64,000 nt of DNA from Anas platyrhynchos (Eukaryota; Chordata; Aves; Anseriformes; Anatidae): positions 46,770,501 to 46,834,500 of the forward strand of contig NC_092587.1 in NCBI RefSeq assembly GCF_047663525.1, written 5' to 3'. The notes below the pieces were generated by a model, which made no database searches, was not told the DNA's origin, and saw nothing but the letters and a program-made list of their open reading frames with translations. Positions 23,901 to 52,931 of the stretch are shown here, one piece after another (the stretch's first letter is position 1; each line of letters opens with the position of its first letter). The translations under genes and the position numbers were made by a program.

Positions 23901-26422
23901 AGACGCTGCTTCAGAGAAAAGAAATTAGGTGCATCATTTATTGTGTTAGATGACTGTCCTTCATTTGTTTGCATCTGTTGTCTCTAGGAAAAGAATATAT
24001 ATATATATACACTTATTGTTATGGTACATTTTTAGCAGAGTAAGCTTCTGAGTGTAAGCAATTTGTGAAATATTGTTTTACAGGTTACGTGTCTTGCCTG
24101 CGACAATAAATCCAATACCATAGAACCTTTCTGGGACCTGTCACTGGAGTTTCCTGAGAGGTATCACTGCAATGGCAAGGAGATGGCGTCTCAGTATCCC
24201 TGTCTGCTGACAGAAATGCTGGCCAAGTTTACAGAAACTGAAGCTTTGGAAGGGAAGATATATGCATGTGATCAGTGCAACAGTGAGTAAAGGCAGTATG
24301 TACTCATATATATGTTCTCTGTGTAAAATATGATGTAAATTGACAGTAAAAGCATAGAAGTAAAATACCATGAGTCTTAAAAGTATGTTGCATTAAAAGG
24401 AAAGTCTTTCCTATGTCCTGCTGTGGTCACTGTGGCAGCTATAACTGTCTAGAAGGGGAATTGTACAAAGAATGTTTTAACGTGTGATGCTTCTCTTAAT
24501 TTAACTCAGATCACACGCATGGGGATCTGAAGAACCTATCCTTTTATTTTTTTATTTTTTAGTTTTAAGAGATTAACCTAAGTGACCCAAGTATTTCACA
24601 CTAAAATCACAAAATAAGCCTTGCAGAATGGATCTCTTGAGTGTATTCTTTTTAAGGAGATGCATTCGGTAGCCATTTAGGTTCACGCAAATACGGTGGC
24701 TAAATCTTAGAGTGAAATACAAGGCTATTAATTAGCAAGATTTGTATTATGTAACTGTGTGTTTGGCCTCAGCAAAACGCAGGAAGTTTTCTTCTAAACC
24801 AGTTATACTCACAGAAGCTCAGAAGCAGCTTATGGTGTGTCGACTACCTCAGGTTCTCCGATTACACCTGAAACGGTTTAGGTAAGTACTACCACAACAA
24901 ACAGTGTTGCAAATTGACCCATTTTTAGTCCCGCTCTTCTGTTGTTTGGGATTGATCTTCTCCAACAGCAGATTAATTTTCATATACTACTATCATGAGA
25001 AATATAAACTTATTTTCCTTATTTAATTTAAATATCAGTAAGATACAATGTAAGTAGAGAATTGACCTTTTGGATTCCAGCTACTTAGTATTTTAATACT
25101 AAAATTATTTCATCTTTCTTTCAATCAGAACTTATTAATCCTGCTGTGGACTCTGTTGGTAAAAACAGCGTTATCTTCAACAAGAGTGAACGCTCATATT
25201 CACTAATGTACAAAATGAGATTGCATTCAGTCAGATGTTTCACGTAGCCATCATATAACCGAATACCTTTAATTTAATGCATTAGCCTGAGAGTAAGGAA
25301 GTGAAGATTGCATCTCTGTGAGCTCTTGGTCCAGGCCTTGGCACAGAGTCTGTCCTGAATAGGAAGAAAATTGAAAATGGCCTTTACTTACCATTACAGT
25401 CAGATTTTAAGAGGTATCTTATCTTCAGAAGATGAGAACAGTAGGTATCATAGACACGTTCAAATGGTCTCAAAATAAAGGAGAAGTGAAAAAGGAAGCT
25501 TGGGGAAAAATATGCAAATTCACCTTTATTTTGTGCACAAAGACAATAGCAAAGATAACTTTTAAGAACACAGTATTATGATTTTTTTTTTTGAAAAAAA
25601 TACACGTTTTCATGTGATTTAATTTTCCAGGTGGTCAGGACGCAATCATCGTGAAAAGATTGGTGTGCATGTGAATTTTGATCAGATGCTGAACATGGAG
25701 CCTTACTGCTGCAGAGAATCCCTCAAGACTCTCCTACCTGACTGCTTTATCTACGACTTATCCGCTGTAGTCATGCATCACGGGAAAGGATTTGGCTCAG
25801 GGCACTACACTGCCTACTGCTACAATTCAGAAGGAGGTAGGAACCGATTGTGAATTAAGAAGCATGGGAGAGGGGTGTTGGTAATTCTAATCTGATAAAT
25901 TTACGGTTTCTTGAAACCAGAAGGGGAGTTGCTTGTAGCTGAACTGCCTGGGATGAGAATTTCAGTTTTGTAGACCGACACAGTCCAGTTTTTGTATTGG
26001 CTAGTTCAGCTTGTTCTGGCTACAAACTCTCTTGTAAATCTGAGGAAGTTAAGGTGGGCTTTTAATACTTAAATATACTAGATCAACAGAAACTGTATAC
26101 TATGTCAAAGCAACTCTTGTTTAAAAGAGACTGAGCACTAATTAATTAAGTACAATGCACTCGCCTCCAAACAGTGTTGTGATGTGTTTTTATTTTTGTT
26201 CCTGTGGTGTCTTCCTTCATTCTAGGATTTTGGGTACACTGCAATGATTCAAAACTCAACATGTGCACTATGGAAGAAGTATGCAAGGCTCAAGCCTACA
26301 TTTTGTTTTACAGCCAACGACTTACTCAGGCAAACGGACATGGTAAAGTATGTCCTAGCACAGCTGAAAGTCAGCAGCACACAGAATTAGCTGACTGCTC
26401 TGTGGAGAACAGTAGCAGCTAA
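13498..26422 (+). CDS. USP44: USP44, ubiquitin carboxyl-terminal hydrolase 44 (five coding exons)
   Basis: Joining 13498-14931, 24084-24282, 24773-24881, 25631-25836 and 26226-26422 gives 2,145 nt, 714 aa plus stop, with every phase consistent; the human protein is 712 aa. Residues 4 to about 85 are a UBP-type zinc finger starting [13 protein letters not shown], with CVDC, CLSC and CYLCDD pairs. A basic, Lys/Arg/Glu-rich linker follows at about 165-215. The USP catalytic domain carries the Cys box [13 protein letters not shown] (Cys281), a QQDAQEFL box, a CLAC...CDQC zinc-ribbon, and the His box [11 protein letters not shown] (His639) with Asp657 in HCNDSK, so it should be active. Known role: a nuclear deubiquitinase that removes ubiquitin from histone H2B and Cdc20, affecting the mitotic checkpoint. 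Compared with human it starts three residues later. USP49 is the close paralogue, but the linker, C-terminus and METAP2 neighbour fit USP44. Confidence 0.96.
17930..18290 (-). mobile_element. CR1-type LINE fragment, reverse transcriptase region
   Basis: Read on the minus strand, about 17,945-17,980 encodes [11 protein letters not shown], the first catalytic-Asp motif of non-LTR reverse transcriptases. The following sequence matches the usual CR1 layout around the fingers and palm. The frame is broken in several places, so it is an old, inactive fragment. Confidence 0.7.
21702..22497 (-). mobile_element. 5'-truncated CR1 LINE, ORF2 C-terminus plus 3' tail
   Basis: On the minus strand an open frame of 232 codons (22,478-21,780) begins [14 protein letters not shown] and contains [25 protein letters not shown] and [20 protein letters not shown]. 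This is the C-terminal end of the CR1 reverse transcriptase. It is followed by the short CR1 3' UTR and the ATTCTGTG-type tail repeat at about 21,702-21,720. The element is severely 5'-truncated, as most CR1 copies are. The unbroken frame points to a fairly recent insertion. Confidence 0.93.
24084..24282 (+). CDS. USP44: USP44 coding exon 2
   Basis: Starts VTCLACDN after TTTTACAG and ends within CDQCN before GTGAGT, phase 0 to phase 1. It encodes the Cys pairs of the USP zinc-ribbon. Confidence 0.95.
24773..24881 (+). CDS. USP44: USP44 coding exon 3
   Basis: Enters in phase 1 after GGCCTCAG and ends LRLHLKRF before GTAAGT, phase 2. The LHLKRF segment is conserved across USP palm domains. Confidence 0.95.
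25631..25836 (+). CDS. USP44: USP44 coding exon 4 (catalytic His)
   Basis: Enters in phase 2 after TTTTCCAG and carries the His box [14 protein letters not shown] with His639. It ends in phase 1 before GTAGGA. Confidence 0.95.
26226..26422 (+). CDS. USP44: USP44 coding exon 5 (last)
   Basis: Starts FWVHCNDSK after TTCTAG, supplying the third catalytic residue Asp657. It runs through AQAYILFY to a Ser-rich end and TAA. Confidence 0.95.
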
Positions 26423-27612
26423 TCCAAAGTCAATTAACTGTGTGTATGGTAAAGTTTGAATTCTTGTCACTATATATTTTTAAATGTAAGTACAGTATTG
26501 TACTTTCTGACTTTGTGTACAATGTTTATATACTTTTGTATTAGGTAAAATACTCTTTACAATTGTTAGTAAAAGTTTTTATTGACAGTAAGTAACTTTC
26601 TAAGTAACTAGAATTTCAATACAGCTATTTTTTTAAGAAAAAGATTGCCATTTGCATTTAACTCTTACCTCAGGCTGTTTTTTTAAGCTGTTTTTGTATT
26701 TTGATAATCTTTTTGAATTGGTTTAGAAAAATGACTTTCAATGGATAACTGATGTTTCTCTGGTTAATTTTCTGTATATGCTTGTGTACATTTTATAGCG
26801 TAGTTTTAATGGTATCAAGACTCTTACTGTCTGCAGGAATTGTTACTAGGTCTTAGAATATTAACATTCACCTGCAAAGAATGTTCTACATGTCAAATAG
26901 AAACTGAACTTTTTGTAAGAAACTTTTTGTATGTTCTTCATGACTAAAATGAAATTTATGTGCAGGCTTCTCCCCAGGCTTTCAAGTGAGCTACACTAAA
27001 GCTACACTGATGGATTTCCTTAAAATCTGAAATTAAGGAAATAAGCACATACTTACTTTCATACAAGTGTTTCAGGAGGAGTGTTCAATAGCACAAGAAT
27101 GCATGTTTACTAAGACTTGCATGTTTTAGCCTTAATGAGTCTGATGATTTAAAATTCAAGTGCCAAATCCAAAGTATTGATTTTGACAACCAGGGCCTTT
27201 TTATTCCAGTAACTTAAGAAAGCTTATTAAGAAAGACATCTCCACCCTGCCCAGTCAGTGTGACAAGACTGTTAGCATCTCCTTTCTTAAATTGGACAAG
27301 CTTATTTAAAATTGTAGCATTTTCTGTTTCACAAGCCATTAAAAAGAAGCTGTAAGAGTTGTAGTTGATGAAACCAGTCAGGTGCGAAGTGCTTTCGTAC
27401 AACTGCTGTACCTTTTCCATGGTCCTACCACTAGCATTAACAGAAGTGTGCATCGAGGAGAATCTAACAAGCGGGAATCAGTCTTTCTCCACATGCAGTA
27501 GTTAATGCCAAGTAAATTTTAATTGTGAAGTTATTTTGCATAAGTCCTATGCAAATTGTTACCTCATCTTCTGCAAAGTTTATACCTCAATAAAATGCCT
27601 TGATGTGGACAT
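26423..27612 (+). other. USP44: USP44 3' UTR
   Basis: AT-rich sequence follows the stop codon, with no convincing open frame. The first canonical AATAAA is at 27,589-27,594 and is followed by a G/T-rich stretch, so cleavage is expected at about 27,610. Confidence 0.6.
27589..27594 (+). terminator. USP44: Polyadenylation signal AATAAA of USP44
   Basis: Canonical hexamer about 1.17 kb after the USP44 stop, with G/T-rich sequence just downstream. Confidence 0.65.
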
Positions 27613-30422
27613 AAAGACGGGTGTCTACTGAAATTATTTAAAAAATTTTGCTTAATGGGGGTTGAGGCATTAACTACAAGACTGCTTTGGATATCTGTCA
27701 CTGATTTAACACTGGTTTTGTTCATAACTTTAAGTTAAATAACAATGGCACTGAAGGATTTATGTTACTGAATGGCGCTATATTTTAGCGAACACATAGT
27801 CACCATAGATCTCAAGCTTTCTTTGCCTTCTGCTATCCTAATTGAGTGCACAACAGCAGCTTGGTGCTTTTCTTTAAGCCAAGGACTACTTTTACCTAGA
27901 GCAAAGCTTAAGCACAATCTAAATCTACCTGCTTACGTTCTGCCTTCCTCCATGCAAGTATTTTATGGAGAGCTCTGATGAGTCAAAGTCCAGTTCACTT
28001 TGCTTTTGCAAACTGCAGTCAAAAGCTTCCGCCTCACCCCGCTCCTTTCGCACAGGCAGAGGGGACAGGCTTCAACAACATCAAAAACTGGTAAAGGCTG
28101 CCTCAGCCTGGCAGCACCCACTGCCCACACCCAGTACACTGCAGTGCTGTTAAGGCAGCTGAACACAAGGCAAAAGAACTTGGTTATTGTACAGTCAGAA
28201 AACTAGCACAAGACTGCATAAAGGTAACAGGAAACTTATTTGGCTGAAAGTACTCAAACACGATCAAAAAGCAGGAAGGAAAAAAACAACCAGCCACCCC
28301 CCCGCCCCCTCCAAGAAGAGATGCATATGTGTTGAGTCTAAAATCAATCTCTGGTTGGAAAAATGCTTTCATCAAAACAGAACGTGAGGTTAAACTGTAT
28401 TCCTTAATGACATCTCTGTCTCACAAGACCTGCATGAAAAGCAGCACACCCACTGCTTCAACACTTGTAATAAATGTGCTCTGCACACAAAGCATTACCT
28501 TTTCTGGTGCTGCACAGACTCGAGAAGCTTTGTGATGATGCCAATCTTCTGGATACTTCAGTATCTGACTGAAAAGTCTTTGATAAACTTTGGTTTCATC
28601 AAGTGACAAAGACAGTGGTGTCCAGTTATCAGACAGCATGGCCAGGACTTTGTGATTACTTCCAGCCATAGGAAAAGGCAGCCTGAGGATCATGAAAGCA
28701 TAAAGGAATATTTTTTGTATGTGGTGCAAGGACATGAAAATAGAGCTTGCTTTCACCTCTGGCATGTAAATGCAGAATGGGGAGCAGCACAGGAAGCGTG
28801 CATCCAGACAAACTCAATTAAAGTTAATAGAAACAAATAATCCTCGTGTATTCTTCTGAGGCAGGGTGCAACAGATGCAAGCCATTTCCGCCAGGATTGG
28901 TTACACATGATATTCCACTTCCATGTGTGGATTAGCAAACAGTAAGTACATCAAAAAGTTACAAGCCTAGGCCCATCATTCCAAGTAATTGTGCTAGTCT
29001 GGATCTTCCTGTTTGGTTCTGGGGAAAGAAGAGACAAAAGGAGGAAAACACATCTCTGAGCTGCAGTACCAAGTGTTCCTCATGAAAATTAAAAAAAGCT
29101 TTAAACTGTAGGAACAAATGTCAATGAGCTGCTAACAGCCTAGCGAGAAGTCTGCAAGCAGTGGCTGAGACCTGAGGTGGGCTTGGCGGCCTTGTTTTTA
29201 GCAGTATCTGTAGCAACCACGCTTGTTACAAAAATAGGGTGAGCGAGCTGGAAACTGAATTCTAGCAGAAGCTGTTTGGATTGAGTCAAAAAGCGCATCA
29301 GCAGTACAGCCCTGTTAGTATAAATAAAAATAGCGTCAGCCACCGCATCCAGCAACCCTGCTCATCACAGATCCTCTCTAATGCCAGTTTTTACTCTGCG
29401 ACGTACGAGCACAGGCACTTGCTGCTGTGTGCTGGGAAGTTGAGAGACGTGCCCACACAGCTGCTCAGATTACTTTGAACTCATTGCTGAGATGCCAATA
29501 CTCCCACACGGCAGCAACAAATACAAATTTCAGTATCCTATTACATGTTTCTACAAGCACTACAGTTTAAGCGATACACAGATAAAAACAAAACGCTTAT
29601 ATCTATCTACTATGCTTAAACATTATACAGCACATGACACCGAACTTCAGCTCCCATACTGCGGCTTTAAAAGCTAAATGCAGCTCTTACCAAAATGCAA
29701 AGAGGGAAAGAAATGCTGGTTCTAACATAATACGAACTTTACAACTAAACACAGGCTGTCACCACAAAGGAGCAGGTGAAGTCTCCCTATTTCCTGATCA
29801 GTTACACTTAAGGCAGTACTACTGACCTAGTAAAGCAGCTCTCATTTTTGTTACCAGTAACTATGTAAAATTTTAAATATGAGAGCCCTAAGGTGAACAT
29901 ACAACATTGGAAGGCATACTGCGATCTAGGCCTGGAGAGCCATGGGATTTAATTCAGGTTTGCAAATGAGATTCACCAGCAGACAGATAATGACCTCATG
30001 TCAAGGAAACACCAAATATTCCGATCAATTTGCTGTACGAAATATCTTCCAACAGTCGGGAAAAAAAAAAGGAACATCTTCATTTTCCCCACAACTAGTC
30101 CAATGTGTACTTTAAGGAGACAAGGAACCACATCAAAGGAAATTTCACTCCATGCAAAAGGGCATACCCATGACAAAGGATGTAACGGGATAGAAACACA
30201 CTCACAGGTAGACTTCAGCAAGAAGTTGCACATTGCTGGTAACAGCAGCAGAGACCACAGAACGCAGGCACCTTCCAACACAGAGAACGTCAAAACTGAA
30301 GACCGCCATACTCCAAACCAAATCGTATTGCACATCTCTACTGTAGTTGTCACGTTCTGTCCTGGAATCAGCAGGTAACTTACTGCCCTGACTCCCAGCA
30401 CAGACAACACCACTCAAACAAT
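27613..30422. other. Intergenic DNA between converging USP44 and METAP2
   Basis: No recognisable exon, RNA gene or transposon is seen. The longest open frame (about 146 codons on the minus strand, 30,413-29,973) has no family resemblance and reads as chance. Confidence 0.5.
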
Positions 30423-31389
30423 TGTGCTGGGCTGACCTTTGGCAGCCACCAGGTACCCACCAGGTGGCTCAGCAAGGCAGAGGAAGAAAACTCCATGAAA
30501 CAACTCGCAGGTTGAGATAAAGACAGGGAGCTCACTCTCAAGTTTCACTCACGAGCAAAACAGACTTGGCTTAGGGAAGGGAAGATTTAATTAATTTATT
30601 GCCCAGTAACAGAGTAGGAAAATAAGAACTACAAGCAAACTAAAGACACCTCATCTCCAGGCTCAATTTCAGTCCCAATTCTTTTGCCTCCTCCCTCCCT
30701 GAGCAGCACAGAGGGACGAAGAATGGATGTTGCAGTCCGCTTGTAACACCTCATCCCTGCCGTTCCTTCTTCTCCTGCTCCATGTGGGTTACCTCCTGTG
30801 GGGTGCAGCCCTTCACAAGCCGCTCCAGCGTGAACTTCTCACAGGCTGTAGCCTCTTCACAGCTGCTCCAGCATGAGCCCCAAGGCTGTAGTTCCTGCCA
30901 TGAAACCCAGTCCCATGTGGGCTTTCTGTGGGCTACAGTTTCTGCCAGAAGCCTGCTCCTGTGTGGGCTCTCCACAGCCCAGATGCACCTGCTCCAACGT
31001 GGGGTCCTCCACAGACTGCAGCGTGGTTATCTGATGCACTGTGCTCCTCCACGCGCTGCTCGGGGACAGCCTGCACCAGCACCTGGAGCACCTCCTCTCC
31101 TTCTTCACTGACCTTGGCGTCTGCAGGGCTGTCTCATTCTTTCTCTTCTCTCCCAGCTACTGCAGAGTGGCACAGCAGTGTTTTGGTTTGATTTTTTAAA
31201 GCCTTTAAACATCACGGAGGCACAAGCAGAATCACCCATTAGCTCATCTTTGGCCACTGGGGGGAGGTCCCCTTTCCATGCAGGTTGGAACCAGCTCTAA
31301 TCACAATGGGGCAGCTCCTGAACTCTTCTCAAAGATACCACCCCTGCAGCCCCCCGCTACCAAAACCTTGCCACAAACTGAATACAACA
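30423..31389. mobile_element. Probable solo LTR of an avian endogenous retrovirus
   Basis: The block starts TGTGCTGGGCTGACC and ends near AATACAACA, that is with TG...CA-like termini. Inside is a degenerate array of units resembling TGCTCCAGCGTG...GGGCTGCAG (about 30,775-31,090), then ACCTCCTCTCCTTCTTCACTGACCTTGG in two adjacent segments. I recognise this arrangement as a widespread LTR family in bird genomes. No gag, pol or env frame is attached and no clear target-site duplication is visible, so it is a solo, decayed LTR. Strand is not assigned. Confidence 0.65.
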
Positions 31390-31559
31390 TTAAAATGCAA
31401 AACCTTAAGTTAAGGCTAAGAGTTTCAGTTTAAAGACGAGAGAGTTCCAGTTTTGAGAGAAAAAACGGCAAATCAAGTTTGTAAAATATTTAATAGAGCA
31501 GTTTCCCAGCAGACTCCTGACCAGAATCATAACCAGACTTCTAAAAAGTATATATATTT

Positions 31560-32019
31560 TTAGATCTGAAAATTTGTCTTTATTTTTTATTTTTTTTACA
31601 AAATGGATTCCAGGAAGTTTAAAAGGCAATATCATAGAGGACTTAGGCGCAGAAATCAGGTGTAGTCATTCAAAGCATTCAAGTAGGAATATGGTAATAT
31701 AAATATTTGAAAAGCATCTTTTATCATAAATGTTCAAAACAAAATGTATAACTCATTCCAAACTAAAAATTGAGCTTTATAGCACATATTTCCCTGAACA
31801 GAAAAAATAAGTAACTTTTGAAATATTTCTAAAGGCCTGAAAGCTTTTTCCTTGGTTAGTTACATTAGAAGACTTGCCTTTAATTAAATTACTTCCTTTC
31901 CAAATATGGAAAGTATTACATCAGTCCACTGTTAAAACAGACAATATGTTGCAAATTAATTCTGGTATAATATGTTCCAACAAAGCCTAGTGTATAAAGG
32001 TGCTGAGGTGGCTTTGAGT
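31560..32019 (-). other. METAP2: METAP2 3' UTR (proximal)
   Basis: AT-rich sequence follows the METAP2 stop on the minus strand. Two AATAAA signals, seen as TTTATT on the plus strand, lie at 31,579-31,584 and 31,587-31,592. A longer 3' UTR using more distal sites is possible. Confidence 0.5.
31579..31592 (-). terminator. METAP2: Candidate METAP2 polyadenylation signals
   Basis: Two overlapping-range AATAAA hexamers on the minus strand, about 430 bp past the stop codon. Confidence 0.45.
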
Positions 32020-49502
<17,483 letters not shown>

Positions 49503-49619
49503 CTCGCCGCGGCCGCACCGCCTCCCGCACACGCCGCGAGCGCCCAGCGGCGGGGCCGGCCCTCCGCTCTATGGCGGCCGCGGCGCACGCCGGGAAGGCT
49601 GGAGGCCGCCGCCGGGCGG

Positions 49620-49700
49620 CGAGGAGGAAGAGGAGGAGGAGGAGGAAGAGTGCGGGCAGGCCCCTTCCTCCTCCCCTTCCTCCTCCTCTTCCTCCTCCCC
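49620..49700. repeat. GAGGAGG / CCTCCTCC inverted repeat upstream of METAP2
   Basis: A purine tract of GAG/GAA triplets at 49,618-49,650 is followed, after a 13-bp spacer, by a complementary pyrimidine tract at 49,664-49,700. The arms can pair as a long imperfect hairpin or form triplex DNA. It lies 120-200 bp upstream of the METAP2 ATG. Confidence 0.75.
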
Positions 49701-50639
49701 GCGCACCGCCCTCGGCTCCTTCAGCGTGAGGCAGCCGCTGGCGGCCCCGTGGGTCCAGGGGAGCGCGGCCCCGCGGAGCCCCCCTTGGCCTCCTGCCCGC
49801 TCTCCTCAGCACGTACCTCCCTGCGAAATGCAGTAAAAAAGGAAAAGCAAAGCGCTAAAAGCATAGCTTCAATAGGAACAACTCCACTGAGGGGTTTCAC
49901 AGTGTTCGTAGAGTAAAAGGCCAAACGTACTAAGTATGCCACGTGAGAGGGAACTCGTACAGAAAATATATAAATACATAAACTTGTCCCAAATCCCACA
50001 CATCAAAACAAGGGAAACTATAATACGCAGTAAAGGCCACTGCCCTGACCCATAGCCAGCAGGACTTAAGATGCTAAAAAAACAAGGAAAAATACCCATA
50101 TTAGCAGCATTCACTAATGGCTCATTAAATCAGCATAATTCTCCTGACGGGTTTTCTACTGATAGAACCAAGCTCGCCAAAAATACATTTTTTTTCTTCC
50201 TTACTAGTATATTTTAATAACTGTTGCTTTAGTTGTATTTATAGTGGGTAGTATAACATAGTGTCACGATAATTTATAACACATAAAGGTCATAAATGGG
50301 CCATATCCTGCACAGATGTGGTTTAAAAGGCTTTTGCATCCAGATCTGTGCTTGGGAATAGCAGAAGCGCCTTGCTGAGGCACAAATTCTCCACCCTCAG
50401 CCTCGCTGTGACCGGCTGTTTGCTTCCACTTTTCCCTCACTGCTTCCAAAGACGAAGCTAAAGCTCTAGTGCTGATGAACACCACCCTGGGCTGTGCAGG
50501 GGTTACAGCAGCATGTTCTCTGCTGCTTTTGCTTCTGAGAGCACTCAAACGTGGATGCCTGCAGCTGGGCACAAGGAGTTATTTAAAAGTTATTTAACAT
50601 TTTGCTGCTGTTTTGCTGTTCTGTTGTCCCCACTCCAGT

Positions 50640-50790
50640 CAGATTTAATGTGGTCTGAGGCTGATGAAGAGAGTCATCGAGGTTTGGATTGGGTGTTAGG
50701 AAAAGGCTCTTCACTGAGAGGGTGGTTGGCACTGGAACAGGCTCCCCGGGGAAGTGGTCACAGCACTGAACCAGTCTCATATGTACCGGG
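50640..50790 (+). mobile_element. CR1 LINE 3' fragment
   Basis: The plus strand reads GLDWVLGKGSSLRGWLALEQ and so on, a decayed version of the CR1 C-terminal [28 protein letters not shown] region. The DNA (TTAGGAAAAGGCTCTTCACTG..., then CTCCCCGGGGAAGTGGT) matches the familiar CR1 3' end. Confidence 0.75.
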
Positions 50791-52883
50791 CTGTTCCTCT
50801 TACCCCTTGATATATCCCCTTTGGTGCTTCTGTCAGCTGGAAAGAGAGAATACTAGTCTGTGTTCATAGTCCGTTTGCCTTGGTACTTGCCAAAATAGAA
50901 GAGTCATCAGGCCATGGATTTTGTTGATTATAGAACCAAAGTCACAGATAAAGGTGGGCACGAAGTCTACAGAATCCCAGGGAATTCATTAGACAAGCTG
51001 ACCAGAGATAGATAAAGGTAAAATAGAGCAGGTGAGAGCACATCTCATGCAGAGGCTACAGATGTGATGTCCAGAAGTAAGGACATCAGAGGAAAAATGT
51101 TCATTAAAGCCTTGGGGCAAAAAGCTCAACATTTTTATTTTTTAGTGTGATCAGCTGAATTAACGGAGCCAGGTTTCCCAGGGGGTTGTTTCACTCCTCC
51201 CCAGAATGACTCCAGCACCATTCATAGTCACTGCGATACCTCAGTGGAGCGAGGGGTGGATTGTGCTGTAGTTGTGCGGGTGCTGTGGGCTGCTGGCTGC
51301 TGCCAGAGTTTGAGTGGCAGGATTCGTGGTGTCTCTGTGCAGCTTGACTGCATACACCGGGTGCTGTGGCTGGACCCAGGAGCATTCCACTGTGTGCATT
51401 AGGCCTGGAGAGAAGAGGGCATGTTGGACAGAGTAAAACACCTTCCAGGCTATGCCGTGTCCAGTCCCAGAGTTAGTGCTGTGCTCTCTGTACCAGAGTA
51501 CAGATAGCCAGCAGGATAGTTGCATGGCAGCCAATGTGCAAAACCAGGAATGCTATATGAAAAAAATGGCAACCTGCAGTTGGACTGGCTGCATCAACAA
51601 AGTGTGCATTAGCAAGAACAGACTGACAACTGGACAACACCTGCCTGCTTCTGAGAGAACCTGGTCTCGTAGAAGCCAGGAGAGAGCACCGTATCTTGTG
51701 GTGCCCTTACCACTTCAGAAATTTTTCCCCTCTATTACTGCCAGTCAGCTGATCCTAGCATTTAATATGCTTTATATTAATGAATGCTACATTTTCCAGT
51801 TTCATTCTATACCAGCCAGCATGATAGGAAGACAATATCAGACAGGTTGTAGGCCAGAGGAGGTGCATGAAAAGTATTTTTAGCTGGAGAAATATACTGA
51901 TTTTTTCATTTGTTTGTTTTGTTTTCTCACAGTAGCTATTCATTTTTATTTTATTTTTATTTTTTAGCCAGGCAGGCAGGCAGTGGCTGGGGAATCAAGG
52001 GAAGGGCTGAGTGCAATCCAAAACCTGTGGTAACTAAGCAGCAGGAGTTGAAACATGGTCCTGAAAGGTAACACAGAGGCTCAAATCCTATTCCTTTTCT
52101 CCCAGAGAAGCACCCATTGCACCATTTTCCTAGGAAAAGAAGTTACAATCTTCAGGAAAAGGCTTCTTTTGGAGTACGTTATATTTTCCTTTGTTGTTTA
52201 TTTGTTGCTGTTGTTTTTCGAGCTGTAGTATGTGTATGTCAAGAAATGGCATGGAATAGAGTGGGGGAGTTGGTTGTCTCTGACAGCTGCAGGTTAATCC
52301 TGGAAGGAGGGGGAGGCGGGAGGATTTAGGCACTTAGTGGCCTGCATCAGTCCCAAGAAGAGTTGAAACGTGTGTGATGTTTGTTTTTCTGTTCATATTT
52401 CTGGGGCCAAAGCCATTATTTATGTGTTTACAACACTTTAATACTCTTCTTCCTAGCTTAGGGCAAAAACTCATAGTCCTTACTCAACTCTAAAAATGCG
52501 CTGAAGTCAATGGGACAATCTTTCTGACTCAGGGTTTAATATCAGGCCTAAAGGCTGGATGGAAGGAAAGAAAAATGTTTCTTGAATGAGAGCAAAAAAA
52601 ACTTGTAAACTCTAGAAGGCAAACTACTGCCTCCTCACCAGTTGCTGAAGGCAGTTGTACTTCCTCTGCCATCATTCCTAACATTTACTGTGGGAATGAC
52701 AGCTGTCACCGGTGTTTTCCTTAGCATGAGCAGGATAAAGAAACTCCTTAATTCTGAAACCACTCCTCTCAAAACCTAGATGAATTATCTCAGTCAAAGT
52801 TAAATGTGGCAAAAGCAGATGAATAATTCCCATTTAACACTGCTCATTGTGGAGTTCTTTTACATCCCATGGCGATTTCCATT

Positions 52884-52931
52884 TTTTCCATCAGTTTGAT
52901 TACCGCCTTTTTTTCCATCAGTTTGATTACA
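52884..52931. repeat. 27-bp direct duplication
   Basis: TTTTCCATCAGTTTGATTAC occurs at 52,884-52,903 and again at 52,911-52,930, a period of 27 bp. Confidence 0.85.

Larger units (their letters stand above)
14932..24083 (+). other. USP44: First coding intron of USP44 (9.2 kb)
   Basis: The donor is GTATGT; the acceptor is TTTTACAG. It carries two antisense CR1 fragments (17,930-18,290 and 21,702-22,497), a poly-T run near 18,500 and another near 20,325. A GC-richer stretch at about 18,150-20,900 has only short, unconvincing open frames. No nested gene is seen. Confidence 0.75.

Noticed and set aside
29973-30413. 146-codon minus-strand frame next to the LTR
   Set aside because: No motif, no splice-site context and no resemblance to retroviral or cellular proteins that I recognise.
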